Shown here piece by piece: positions 52,646 through 61,173 of a stretch of DNA of 64,000 bases. The translations under genes and the position numbers were made by a program. How positions within the stretch are numbered: the stretch's first letter is position 1; each line of letters begins with the position of its first letter. The DNA comes from Microbacterium oryzae. GTDB taxonomy: Bacteria; Actinomycetota; Actinomycetes; Actinomycetales; Microbacteriaceae. The stretch covers positions 372,001 through 436,000 of the forward strand of contig NZ_CP032550.1 in assembly GCF_009735645.1 (NCBI RefSeq), read 5' to 3'. The notes beneath the pieces are model-generated. The model had not been told where the DNA came from, searched no databases, and saw only the letters and a program-made list of their open reading frames with translations.

Positions 52646-54072
52646 CGATCGCCCGGTTCGAGCAGGACGGTCCGGCGCTCGTCGTCGACGGCACGGGAGC
52701 GCTGCCCGCCTCCGCGTCGCTCAGCGGCTCGCGCGTGCGCGTCGCGGGCAGCGTCGAGCAGCGCGACGGCGGATGGTCGGCACGGCTTCCGCTCGTGGCC
52801 TCGCGCTGGCGCGGGCCAGAGCGGGCACTGCCCACCGGCCGCTACCGCGTCGCGGTCGACGGCGTCGACATCGACGTCTCCGTGCCCGTCACCCAGCTCG
52901 GCGTCCTCCGCGCGCAGGTCGACGGCGACACCGTGCTCGTCGGGCCCCCCGTCGACCCGGTCTACGACTCCGCGGAGGCGCAGGGGTCGCTCGAGCGCCG
53001 GTACCTCTCGCACACGACGCCGCTCGAGGACGCGGTGTTCTTCGAGAGCTTCTACGGGCGCGCGGCGAGCTGCAACCCTCTCGCGATCGACCGCGAGATC
53101 GCGAGGCGCGCCCCCGGCATCACCCGCTACTGGAGCGTCGTCGACCTCTCCGTCGCCGTGCCCGACGGCGCCGTCGCGGTCGTCGACGGCAGCCCGGAGT
53201 GGTGGCGCGCGCGAGGCTCGTCGCGTCTCCTCGTCGTGAACGACTGGCTCCGCCGGCCGTTCGCGCGCCGGAAGGGCCAGCGCGTGCTGCAGACCTGGCA
53301 CGGGACGCCCCTCAAGCGCCTCGCGCTGCATCGCCGCGGCTTCGCCCCGCGTCGGTGGGGCGCCGTCGTCAAGGAGTCGCGGCGCTGGGATGTGCTGCTC
53401 GCGCAGAATCCCTACGCCGCCCGCATCCTCGGTCGCGCCTACGCGTTCCTGCGGAGGCCGGTGTGGATCGAGGGGTACCCGCGCAACGACTCCCTCGTCA
53501 CGGGCGATCCCGCCGCCGTGCGCGACCGCCTGGGCATCGGCGCGGCCGAGCGCGTGCTCCTGTACGCGCCCACCTGGCGTGACGACCGCGACGAGATCGT
53601 GGCGTTCGTCGACCCCGCGCGCCTGGCCGCCGAGGCCGACGCCGTCGTCCTCGTCCGCGGACACTCCCGCACGCTCATTCCGGGACGCGACGTCGCCGGC
53701 CCGCGCGTGATCGACGTGACCGCGTACCCCGACACCTCCGAGCTCCTCCTGGCCGCCGACGCCCTCATCACCGACTACTCGTCGGTCATGTTCGATTTCA
53801 GCGTCACGGGCAAGCCGATGTACTTCCTCGTGCCCGATCTCGCCCACTACCGGGGCGAGCTGCGCGGGTTCTACTTCGACCTCGCCGAGCGGGCGCCGGG
53901 GCCGCTCGTCCCCGACATGGACGCGCTGCTCGCGGCGCTCGCAGCCGACCCCGCCGACTACGCCGACCGGTATGCGGCGTGGCGGCGCACCTTCAACGCG
54001 CGAGAGGACGGACGGGCAGCCGAGCGGGTCGTCGCGCGGCTCATCGACCGGGGGATGCTCCCCGTCGCCTGA
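52642..54072 (+). CDS. TagF-like CDP-glycerol glycerophosphotransferase family protein (2)
   Basis: About 476 residues. N-terminal beta-rich region (1-110) not found in the other two copies, then the Glyphos_transf domain: ERRYLSHTTPLEDAVFFESFYG, VLQTWHGTPLKRLALH, VLLYAPTWRDD, ALITDYSSVMFDF and LRGFYFDL motifs. In related clusters such proteins extend teichoic-acid-like or phosphoglycan chains; substrate not deducible. ATGA overlap with copy 1. Confidence 0.85.
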   Translation: MTIARFEQDGPALVVDGTGALPASASLSGSRVRVAGSVEQRDGGWSARLPLVASRWRGPERALPTGRYRVAVDGVDIDVSVPVTQLGVLRAQVDGDTVLVGPPVDPVYDSAEAQGSLERRYLSHTTPLEDAVFFESFYGRAASCNPLAIDREIARRAPGITRYWSVVDLSVAVPDGAVAVVDGSPEWWRARGSSRLLVVNDWLRRPFARRKGQRVLQTWHGTPLKRLALHRRGFAPRRWGAVVKESRRWDVLLAQNPYAARILGRAYAFLRRPVWIEGYPRNDSLVTGDPAAVRDRLGIGAAERVLLYAPTWRDDRDEIVAFVDPARLAAEADAVVLVRGHSRTLIPGRDVAGPRVIDVTAYPDTSELLLAADALITDYSSVMFDFSVTGKPMYFLVPDLAHYRGELRGFYFDLAERAPGPLVPDMDALLAALAADPADYADRYAAWRRTFNAREDGRAAERVVARLIDRGMLPVA

Positions 54073-54086
54073 GCGGGCGGCTCAGG
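54068..54086. terminator. hairpin spanning two convergent stop codons
   Basis: 7-bp perfect stem, 5-nt loop. One arm contains the TGA of the TagF-like gene, the other the TGA of the convergent glycosyltransferase. Confidence 0.45.
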
Positions 54087-55191
54087 GGAGCGGGGTGTTG
54101 CGGCCGGAGAGCCGCGAGGTGTCCACCGTGTCGTGCGCGCCGCGCACGGCGCCGGTGAGGAAGCCGGTTCCCCAGGAGATGTGCATCGTCGGCAGCACGG
54201 CCAGCAGCCATCCCCGCTCGCGCCATCCGAAGCGCCCGCCGCCGCGCGCTCCGAGCGCGACGAGTGCGACCAGCGCGACGTAGGCGGCCAGCGGCACGTA
54301 CACCGCCGATGCCGCGCTCGCCACGGCGATCGCGCCGACGGCCTGCAGCGCGCCGACGACGAGGCCGAGGGCCAGGAGCAGCACGAGCACGGGCGGGGCG
54401 AAGTACTTCAGCGAGTTGCGTCGGCCGTAGCGGCGGAACAGCTCACCGCGCCAGCGGCCGGTGGCGAAGAACTGCTGGGCGAGCCGCGTCCACCGCTCGC
54501 GCGGCCAGTAGGTGACCGAGAGCGTCGGGTCGAACCACACGCGGTAGCCGGCGGAGCGGATGCGGAGGTTCAGCTCCCAGTCCTCGCCGCGCCGCACGCT
54601 CTCGTCGAACAGGCCGACCTCCTCGAGCACCGTGCGCCGCAGCACGCCCAGGTACGCCGACTCCGCCTCGCCCTCGCGCGAGCCGCCGTGGTAGGCGCCG
54701 CCGCCGAGCCCGACGGGGGAGTTGTACGCCCAGGCCGTCGCGCGCTGGAACGGCGAGCGGCCATCCGCCCGCATGACGCCGCCGACGTTGCCCGCCCGCG
54801 TGCGTGCGAGCGTGTCGAGCGCGCGCGCCGCGTATCCCGGGGAGAGCTCCGAGTGCGCGTCCACGCGGATGATGGTGGGGTGCGAGCTCGCGCGGATGGC
54901 CGCGTTCAGTCCCACGGGGATGTCGGCCGCCGGGTTGTCGACGAGGAGGATGCGCTCGTCCTCGGCCGCGAGCCGCCGCGCGAGCTCGGTGGTGCCGTCG
55001 GTGGAGGGGCCGAGCGCGAGGATCAGCTCTACGGGGCCCGGCACCTCCTGGGCGAGGGTGGACGCCACGGCGCGGCGGAGGTAGTCCGCCTCGTTCAGCA
55101 CCGGCATCACGAACGACACCCCGGCGTCGGCGGCGACCGGCGGGGCGTCCCTGCCGGGTGCGCCAGGGCCCGACGGGGGATCGTTACGCAT
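54082..55191 (-). CDS. membrane-associated family 2 glycosyltransferase
   Basis: 369 residues. GT-A fold: VSFVMPVLNEADYLRRAVAST, LGPSTDGT, VDAHSEL (DxH in place of DxD) and GEDWELNLRIRSAGYRVWF, then C-terminal transmembrane helices (about 270-330). Likely transfers a sugar to a lipid-linked or wall acceptor alongside the three TagF-like enzymes. The ATG has no strong Shine-Dalgarno. Confidence 0.85.
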   Translation of the reverse strand: MRNDPPSGPGAPGRDAPPVAADAGVSFVMPVLNEADYLRRAVASTLAQEVPGPVELILALGPSTDGTTELARRLAAEDERILLVDNPAADIPVGLNAAIRASSHPTIIRVDAHSELSPGYAARALDTLARTRAGNVGGVMRADGRSPFQRATAWAYNSPVGLGGGAYHGGSREGEAESAYLGVLRRTVLEEVGLFDESVRRGEDWELNLRIRSAGYRVWFDPTLSVTYWPRERWTRLAQQFFATGRWRGELFRRYGRRNSLKYFAPPVLVLLLALGLVVGALQAVGAIAVASAASAVYVPLAAYVALVALVALGARGGGRFGWRERGWLLAVLPTMHISWGTGFLTGAVRGAHDTVDTSRLSGRNTPLP

Positions 55192-55231
55192 TCGACGATC
55201 ATCCCACGGCGGCCTCTGCGAACGCCCCCGG

Positions 55232-55237
55232 TAGCCT
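55232..55237 (+). promoter_or_regulatory. leaderless -10 box of third TagF-like gene
   Basis: TAGCCT, seven bases before the ATG at 55245. Confidence 0.5.
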
Positions 55238-55244
55238 TGACCGA

Positions 55245-56474
55245 ATGGGTGTGACGCGAGACGCGAAGAAGGCCGTCCGGATCCTGAAGAAGGCGGTGGC
55301 GACGCGGAATGCGCATCGGACCGTGCGTCGGACGCTCGCCGAGCGGCCGCCGCTGCCGGCTCGCGGGTTCCGCATCGCGGTGTACTTCGCCGACAGCTCG
55401 GTGAACATGTACCAGATGCGGCAGTGGTACCGACCGCTTCAGGAGCTCTCCGAGCGCTGGCCGGTGGTCGTCATCGCCCGGCACGCCCTCGGCGCCCAGG
55501 CCCTGCTGGACGACGCGGCGCTCCCCGTCGCCTTCACGCCCAGCGTCACGAGCATCGAGCGCTTCCTGCGCGAGCAGGACATCCGCGTCGTGCTCTACGT
55601 CAACCAGAACACCCGCAACTTCCAGATGTTCCGCTACGGGGAGCGCTGGCACGTCTTCATCAACCACGGCGAGTCCGACAAGATGTACATGACGTCGAAC
55701 CAGTACAAGGCCTACGACCGCGCCCTCGTCGCCGGCCAGGCCGCGCGAGACCGGCTCTCGCGGGTGCTGTGGGACTACGACGTCGACACGCGCGCCATCG
55801 AGATCGGGCGACCGCAGGCCGACCACTACAGCGGCGAGGTGCCGTACCCCGCCGATGACCGCACCGTCGTCCTCTACGCCCCGACCTGGGAGGGCGACCG
55901 CCCGGCCGCGCACTACGGATCGGTGGCCACCCACGGGGAGGCGCTCGTCGCGGCCCTGCTCGCGACCGGACGGCATCGCGTCATCTACCGCCCGCACCCG
56001 CGCAGCGGCGTGGTGAGCTCCTCCTTCGGCGAGGCCCACCAGCGGATCGTGCAGGCGCTGCAGGCCGCGAACCGCGCAGACCCCGCGGCGCACCACGTGC
56101 ACGACGACGGCCCCGACCTCGGCTGGCAGCTGGCCGCCGCCGACGTCGCGGTGCTCGACATCTCGGCGATGGTCTACGACCGCCTCGCCGTCGGGAAGCC
56201 GCTGCTCATCACCCGGCCGGCCGATCCGGCCGCCGAGGTCGACGAGGGCGGATACCTCTCGGCGTGCGAGTGGCTGGAGACGGCGCAGGCGCCGGACATC
56301 GTCGCGCACATCGACCGCGTGCGGAGCGACCCCGAGGCCACGCAGCGGCTCGCGCACTGGGCGCAGCACTACTTCGGCGACACCTCGCCGGGAGCCGCGA
56401 CGGCGAAGTTCCACGCCGCCATCGAGCAGCTGATGTCCGCATGGGACGAGTGGAGCACGCGCTCCGCATCCTGA
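55245..56474 (+). CDS. TagF-like CDP-glycerol glycerophosphotransferase family protein (3)
   Basis: 409 residues. Starts with a basic amphipathic region (GVTRDAKKAVRILKKAVATRN), then the Glyphos_transf domain: HVFINHGESDKMYMTSNQYKAYDRALVAG, VVLYAPTWEGDRP, RPHPRSG, DVAVLDISAMVYDRLAVGKP. The acceptor motif reads NHGESDK rather than WHG-x-P-LK, as in a distinct subgroup. The ATG at 55245 is chosen over an upstream GTG because of the -10 box. Confidence 0.82.
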   Translation: MGVTRDAKKAVRILKKAVATRNAHRTVRRTLAERPPLPARGFRIAVYFADSSVNMYQMRQWYRPLQELSERWPVVVIARHALGAQALLDDAALPVAFTPSVTSIERFLREQDIRVVLYVNQNTRNFQMFRYGERWHVFINHGESDKMYMTSNQYKAYDRALVAGQAARDRLSRVLWDYDVDTRAIEIGRPQADHYSGEVPYPADDRTVVLYAPTWEGDRPAAHYGSVATHGEALVAALLATGRHRVIYRPHPRSGVVSSSFGEAHQRIVQALQAANRADPAAHHVHDDGPDLGWQLAAADVAVLDISAMVYDRLAVGKPLLITRPADPAAEVDEGGYLSACEWLETAQAPDIVAHIDRVRSDPEATQRLAHWAQHYFGDTSPGAATAKFHAAIEQLMSAWDEWSTRSAS

Positions 56475-56492
56475 GGCGCCGGTCAGCGGGGG

Positions 56493-57263
56493 TCAGCGGA
56501 TGGGCCAGCTCCCGTCGAGCGCGCCGTCTCGCTCGATGCGCCCGATGCGGATGAAGTACTCGGTGAGGCTGTCGGCCTGCTCGCGCGCCCAGCCGATCTG
56601 CTGGGCGTGCAGCTCGTCGAGGTCCACGGGCAGCAGATCCGCGTAGCGCTCCACGAGCGCGAGCGCGAGGCGCCCCGCGGCCACGGCGTCGGCCGACGCG
56701 TCGTGCGCGCCCTCGAGCACGACGTCGTAGTGCGCGGCGACGACCGCCAGGGTGCGCTTGCCGCGCCGGTAGCGATCGCACCCCTTGTCGACCACGAGCG
56801 GGTCGAGCACGGGCGTCGGCGAGGCGATCGGCTCCATGCCCCAGCGCAGCGCCTCGTGCTTGAGCATCGAGAAGTCGAACGGGGCGTTGTAGGCGACGAC
56901 CGGCACCCCCTGCGCGAAGATGTCGCGCAGCGCGGCGATCACCTCGGCCACGACCTCGCGGGCAGGACGGCCCTCCGCCCGCGCCCGGGCGGTGGTGATG
57001 CCGTGCACGGCGGTCGCGCCCTCGGGGATCTCGATGCCGGGGTCGGCCATCCAGTGCTGCGCCTGCAGCACCGATCCGTCCGCATCGAGCACGCCCACAT
57101 ACGCCGTGACGATGCGGTCGTTCGCCACGTCGACGCCGGTCGTCTCCAGATCGAAGACGCCGACGCGCTCCAGGCGCGCGCTCGGCGGAGTGAACCACGT
57201 GGGGCGCTCGCCCGCGTCGTCGATTTCGAACAGGGGCGGCGGATCCGGCCATGCTGACGCCAT
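56493..57263 (-). CDS. DEDDh 3'-5' exonuclease domain protein (DnaQ-like)
   Basis: 256 residues. ExoI motif VFDLETTGVD (D38, E40), ExoII VAYNAPFDFSML, ExoIII with HDASADAVAAG, the DEDDh arrangement of DnaQ/RNase T relatives. Stand-alone; no polymerase gene nearby. Minus-strand TAGATT six bases before the ATG. Confidence 0.9.
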   Translation of the reverse strand: MASAWPDPPPLFEIDDAGERPTWFTPPSARLERVGVFDLETTGVDVANDRIVTAYVGVLDADGSVLQAQHWMADPGIEIPEGATAVHGITTARARAEGRPAREVVAEVIAALRDIFAQGVPVVAYNAPFDFSMLKHEALRWGMEPIASPTPVLDPLVVDKGCDRYRRGKRTLAVVAAHYDVVLEGAHDASADAVAAGRLALALVERYADLLPVDLDELHAQQIGWAREQADSLTEYFIRIGRIERDGALDGSWPIR

Positions 57264-57269
57264 AGCTCG

Positions 57270-57275
57270 AATCTA
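57270..57275 (-). promoter_or_regulatory. leaderless -10 box of exonuclease gene
   Basis: Minus-strand TAGATT six bases before the ATG at 57263. Confidence 0.5.
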
Positions 57276-57317
57276 GGCCGCACCGCCGACGTCGCCGCGA
57301 AGCCACCCCGGCGAACG

Positions 57318-57323
57318 TAGACT
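57318..57323 (+). promoter_or_regulatory. leaderless -10 box of alpha/beta hydrolase gene
   Basis: TAGACT six bases before the GTG at 57330. Confidence 0.5.
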
Positions 57324-57329
57324 CGTGCG

Positions 57330-58205
57330 GTGCCGGTGCCCTCTCCCTACGCAGCGCGCCTCGCGCGCATCCCCGTCCGCCGCGAGGAGATCGACGCCGG
57401 CGGCTCCCGCACCGCCTACTGGGTCTACGGCCCGGACGACGCCGCCACGACCATCCTCGCGGTGCATGGCTTCCGCGGCGACCACCACGGCCTGGAGCCC
57501 GTCGTCGCGCATCTTCCCGACGTGCGCGTCGTGATGCCCGATCTGCCGGGATTCGGCGAGACCCCGCCGCCCGCCGATCGACGCCTCGATCTCGACGCCT
57601 TCGCGGACTGGCTGACGGCCTTCGCCGCGGCGGCCGCGCCGGGTGCCGCGGTGCTGGGGCACTCCTTCGGCTCGATCGTCGCGGCGGCCGCGGTGGCGGG
57701 CGGCCTTCCCACCCCGCGCCTCATCCTGGTGAACCCCATCGGGGCGCCCGCGCTCGAGGGACCGCGCGGCGTGCTCACGCGGCTCGCCGTCTTCTACTAC
57801 TGGGCAGGCGCGAAGCTGCCGGCCGCGCTCGGCACCGCGCTGCTGCGCTCGCCGGTGATCGTGCGCGTTATGAGCATGGCGATGGCGAAGACCCGCGAGC
57901 GCGGGCTGCGGCGCTGGATCCACGATCAGCACGACCGCTTCTTCTCCGGCTTCTCCGACCGGGAGGCGCTCCATGACGCGTTCGTCACGAGCGTGTCGCA
58001 CGACGTGCGCGCGTACGCGCCGCGCATCGCGCAGCCGACGCTCCTCGTCGCCGCGGACCGCGACGACATCACGCCGATCGAGGCCGAGCGCGCGCTGCGC
58101 GGGATGTTCCCCGACGCGCGTCTGGTCGAGCTCGCCGGAGTCGGCCACCTCATCCACTACGAGAAGCCCGCGGAGGCCGCAGAGGCCATCCGCTCGTTCC
58201 TCTAG
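57330..58205 (+). CDS. alpha/beta-fold hydrolase
   Basis: 291 residues. HGFRGDHHGLEP oxyanion-type loop, nucleophile Ser in AVLGHSFGSIVAA, acid Asp in LLVAADRDDITP and His in VGHLIHYEKP. Substrate unknown; lacks a signal peptide. Confidence 0.87.
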   Translation: MPVPSPYAARLARIPVRREEIDAGGSRTAYWVYGPDDAATTILAVHGFRGDHHGLEPVVAHLPDVRVVMPDLPGFGETPPPADRRLDLDAFADWLTAFAAAAAPGAAVLGHSFGSIVAAAAVAGGLPTPRLILVNPIGAPALEGPRGVLTRLAVFYYWAGAKLPAALGTALLRSPVIVRVMSMAMAKTRERGLRRWIHDQHDRFFSGFSDREALHDAFVTSVSHDVRAYAPRIAQPTLLVAADRDDITPIEAERALRGMFPDARLVELAGVGHLIHYEKPAEAAEAIRSFL

Positions 58206-58211
58206 GCGCCC

Positions 58212-58685
58212 TCAGCGCTCGCGGCGTGCGAGCTCCATGAGGCCGCTCACGCGGTAGGGGATGGCCTCGCTCATGACGAGCGACGTCTCCGTGCGCTCGA
58301 CGCCGCCGATCGACAGGATGCGCGCGTCGACGTCGAAGAGGTGGCGGGCGTCGCGGCAGGCGACCAGCGCGAGCATGTCGACCTGGCCGCTCACGCCGTG
58401 CACCTGCACGACCTCCGGGATGCGTCGCAGCTCGTCGACGATGGCGGGGAGGTCGGGCTGGCGCACGCCGATCGAGAGGAACGCCTGCAGCGGGAAGCCG
58501 AGGCCCTCGGTCGAGATCGCGCGCTCGAAGGACTGGAAGACGCCCGCCCGCTCGAGCCGGGCCATCCGCGCCTGCACGGTGTTGCGCGACAGGCGCAGCC
58601 GCTCGGCGAGCGCGACGACGGTCGCGCGCGGGTCCTCGGAGAGGGCGGCGAGCAGCTCGAGGTCGACATGATCGAGGGATGCCAT
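58212..58685 (-). CDS. Lrp/AsnC family transcriptional regulator
   Basis: About 157 residues: N-terminal winged helix-turn-helix (LDHVDLELLAALSEDPRATVVALAERLRLSRNTVQARMARLERAG) and C-terminal RAM-type ligand domain. ATG at 58685 is preceded eight bases upstream by TACCGT on the minus strand; an upstream ATG (58727) would add 14 atypical residues. Targets unknown. Confidence 0.88.
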   Translation of the reverse strand: MASLDHVDLELLAALSEDPRATVVALAERLRLSRNTVQARMARLERAGVFQSFERAISTEGLGFPLQAFLSIGVRQPDLPAIVDELRRIPEVVQVHGVSGQVDMLALVACRDARHLFDVDARILSIGGVERTETSLVMSEAIPYRVSGLMELARRER

Positions 58686-58693
58686 AGAGACAG

Positions 58694-58699
58694 ACGGTA
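58694..58699 (-). promoter_or_regulatory. -10 box of Lrp-family gene
   Basis: Minus-strand TACCGT eight bases before the ATG at 58685. Confidence 0.4.
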
Positions 58700-58784
58700 A
58701 CACGCAGGGGCGACGAGAATTGCGCATCCTGCTCAGTCGTTACCGGATCGATTGCGCGTGCTGGTGCGCGCGACGGCGAGCCGT

Positions 58785-58820
58785 CCGTCAGGCGTCGATG
58801 GGCCGTCAGGCGTCGATGGG
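58785..58820. repeat. perfect 18-bp tandem duplication at a stop codon
   Basis: Two identical 18-bp units (58785-58802, 58803-58820). The second carries the last codons and stop of the histidine phosphatase gene; the first repeats them, in frame, beyond the stop. Confidence 0.85.
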
Positions 58821-59387
58821 GACCGCCGAGTACGACAGGAGTGAGAGACGACCCTCGTCGTCGAGGCGGAAGGCGTGCTGCGATCCGTTCGGCACGCGCT
58901 CGCCGGGGCGGGGGAACTCGCCGTCCGATGCGAGCGCGATGAGCACGCGGATGAGCGAGCCGTGCGCGACGGCGACGATCGGACCGTCGATGTGGGCGTG
59001 ATCGGCGGCGAGCTGCCGCAGCGCGGCGACCGCGCGCGTGGCCACGATCTCGTCGGTCTCGGCGTCGGGTCCCATCGCCTGGCGACCGCGCGCCCAGAGA
59101 TCCTCCGACGTCAGACCCTCGGCGGTGCCGTAGTCGCGCTCGACGAGCCCGTCGTACAGGCGAGGTGCGGGGAGGCCGAGGGCGTCCGCGATGATCTGCG
59201 CGGTCTCGTGCGCCCGCACCAGCGGGCTCGCCGCGACCGCCGCGTATCCGCCATCCCGCAGCGCCGCCGCGGCTTCGCGCGCCTGCTCGCGGCCGGTGTC
59301 GTTGAGCGGGATGTCGGTGCGCCCCTGGACGCGGCCGAGCATGTTCCAGTCTGTCTGCCCGTGGCGGACGAGGGTGATGACGGTCAC
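58806..59387 (-). CDS. histidine phosphatase family protein
   Basis: 193 residues. Catalytic LVRHGQTDWN (H9), second His in SPLVRAHETAQ context, acid Glu in LVERDYGTAEG and VAHGSLIRVL. Phosphoglycerate-mutase-like fold; physiological substrate unknown. GTG start with minus-strand TAGGGT six bases upstream. Confidence 0.9.
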   Translation of the reverse strand: MTVITLVRHGQTDWNMLGRVQGRTDIPLNDTGREQAREAAAALRDGGYAAVAASPLVRAHETAQIIADALGLPAPRLYDGLVERDYGTAEGLTSEDLWARGRQAMGPDAETDEIVATRAVAALRQLAADHAHIDGPIVAVAHGSLIRVLIALASDGEFPRPGERVPNGSQHAFRLDDEGRLSLLSYSAVPIDA

Positions 59388-59393
59388 CCTCCG

Positions 59394-59399
59394 ACCCTA
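59394..59399 (-). promoter_or_regulatory. leaderless -10 box of histidine phosphatase gene
   Basis: Minus-strand TAGGGT six bases before the GTG at 59387. Confidence 0.45.
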
Positions 59400-59424
59400 C
59401 GCGGCCTCACGCGGCGTGGCGCCG

Positions 59425-60273
59425 TCAGCCGGCGTCGGCGAGATCGGGGAGAGCGTCGGCGAACGCGGCGAGCACCTCGCTCGCGCTGCCGTCGACCTTC
59501 ACCGCCGCTCGGTCGTCGGCGCGCGTGCGGCCGCGGTTGACGATGACGACGGGGATGCGGCGACGCCGGGCGCGCTCGACGAGCCGGATGCCGGAGTTCA
59601 CCACGAGCGAGGACCCCGCCACGAGCAGCGCGTCGCTCGCCGCAACGAGCTGCGCCGCCTCGCGGAACTTCTCGGCGGGGATGAACTCGCCGAAGAACAC
59701 CACATCGGGCTTCAGCATCCCGCCGCACACGCTGCAGTCGGGCACGACGAAGCCATCGGAAGTCGCGGGCAGCACGTCGCCGTCCGGGCCGAGCTCCACG
59801 TTCTCCGGCACCGTGATCCAGGGGTTGTCGCGCTCCACGCGCTCGCCGATGGCGCGGCGGTCGAAGACCTGCCCGCAGCGGGTGCAGAAGACCCGCCGCA
59901 TGGTGCCGTGCAGCTCGACGACGCGGCGAGAGCCCGCGCGCAGGTGCAGGCCGTCGACGTTCTGCGTGATCACGCCGGAGGCGACGCCGCGCTGCTCGAG
60001 AGCGGCCAGCGCGCGATGCCCGCCGTTGGGCTCCGCGGCCGCGAACGCGCGCCAGCCGAGGTGCGAGCCGACCCAGTAGCGGCGGCGGGCGGCCTCGTCG
60101 GAGAGGAACGTCTGGGCGGTCATCGGCGAGCGCCGCGGTGCACCCTCGCCCCGGTAGTCGGGGATGCCCGAGTCGGTGGAGACGCCCGCGCCGGTGAGCA
60201 CGGCCACGCGCCTGCCGCTCAGGACCTCGATCGCGCGATCCGTCTGGGCGCGGGATCCTTCCGTGACAGCCAT
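59425..60273 (-). CDS. SIR2-family NAD-dependent protein deacylase
   Basis: About 282 residues. GAGVSTDSGIPDYRG (28-42), TQNVDGLH (103-110), catalytic His122 (ELHG), and the zinc cysteines C130/C133 and C180/C183. A complete class of sirtuin able to remove acyl groups from lysine. ATG 60273 is chosen because GAGGAGG lies just upstream; an ATG at 60312 would add 13 residues. Confidence 0.92.
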   Translation of the reverse strand: MAVTEGSRAQTDRAIEVLSGRRVAVLTGAGVSTDSGIPDYRGEGAPRRSPMTAQTFLSDEAARRRYWVGSHLGWRAFAAAEPNGGHRALAALEQRGVASGVITQNVDGLHLRAGSRRVVELHGTMRRVFCTRCGQVFDRRAIGERVERDNPWITVPENVELGPDGDVLPATSDGFVVPDCSVCGGMLKPDVVFFGEFIPAEKFREAAQLVAASDALLVAGSSLVVNSGIRLVERARRRRIPVVIVNRGRTRADDRAAVKVDGSASEVLAAFADALPDLADAG

Positions 60274-60338
60274 GCAGCCTCCTCGTGCCGAGTCTAGGTG
60301 CGCCGGGCGCACCGGCGGCCGGATGCGACGATGGAGGC

Positions 60339-61166
60339 GTGATCCTGCACGAGCTCGACGACGCGGCCGACCCGCGACTGACCGACTACCGCGACCTCAC
60401 CGACGTCGCGCTGCGGCGAGTGAGCGAGCCCGAGCGCGGACTCTACATGGCGGAGTCGGCCAAGGTGCTCGGCCGCGCGCTCGCCGCCGGCCACGCCCCG
60501 CGCTCCGTGCTGACCGCCCGCAAGTGGCTGCCCGACGTCGAGCGGCTCGTGGGCCCGCTGGACACCCCCGTCTACGTCGTCCCCGACGCGGTCGCCGAGG
60601 AGGTCACCGGCTTCGCCGTGCATCGCGGCATGCTCGCCGCCATGCAGCGACCGGAGCTGCCGGCGGTGGCGGAGATCCTCCGCGACGCCCGCACGGTGCT
60701 CGTGCTCGAGGACATCGTCGATCACACGAACGTCGGCGCCGCCTTCCGCGCGGCCGCGGGGCTCGGCGCCGACGCGGTGCTCGTCAGCCCGCGCTGCGCG
60801 GACCCGCTGTATCGCCGCAGCGTGCGGGTCAGCATGGGCACGGTGTTCCAGGTGCCGTGGACGCGGCTGCCGGAGTGGGCGCCGCGGGAGGGTGCGGGGG
60901 CCGCCGAGGTGCTGCGCGCGTCGGGGTTCCACCTCGCCGCGATGGCCCTCGCCGACGACGCCGTCTCGCTCGACGCGTTCGCCGCGCACCGCCCCGCGCG
61001 CGTCGCCTTCGCGATGGGCTCCGAGGGGGATGGCCTGAGCCGCCGCGCGCTCGCCGCGGCCGAGACCGTGGTGACCATCCCGATGGCCGGCGGGGTCGAC
61101 TCCCTCAACGTCGCCTCCGCGGCCGCGGTGGCGCTGTGGGCGCTGCAGCACCCGCCGGCGGCATGA
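60339..61166 (+). CDS. SpoU/TrmH family RNA 2'-O-methyltransferase
   Basis: About 275 residues. N-terminal substrate-binding domain and C-terminal SPOUT knot with VLVLEDIVDHTNVGAAFRAAAGLGADAVLVSP, AFAMGSEGDGLS and IPMAGGVDSLNVASAAAVAL, the three SpoU motifs. Target RNA (23S rRNA or tRNA) not deducible. GTG at 60339 in a divergent gap with the sirtuin. Confidence 0.93.
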   Translation: MILHELDDAADPRLTDYRDLTDVALRRVSEPERGLYMAESAKVLGRALAAGHAPRSVLTARKWLPDVERLVGPLDTPVYVVPDAVAEEVTGFAVHRGMLAAMQRPELPAVAEILRDARTVLVLEDIVDHTNVGAAFRAAAGLGADAVLVSPRCADPLYRRSVRVSMGTVFQVPWTRLPEWAPREGAGAAEVLRASGFHLAAMALADDAVSLDAFAAHRPARVAFAMGSEGDGLSRRALAAAETVVTIPMAGGVDSLNVASAAAVALWALQHPPAA

Positions 61167-61173
61167 TCCGCCG

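Noticed and set aside
58736..58770. GTTAC near the Lrp-family gene as another flagellar-type promoter
   Set aside because: No GG before TTAC and no CGAT at the required distance.
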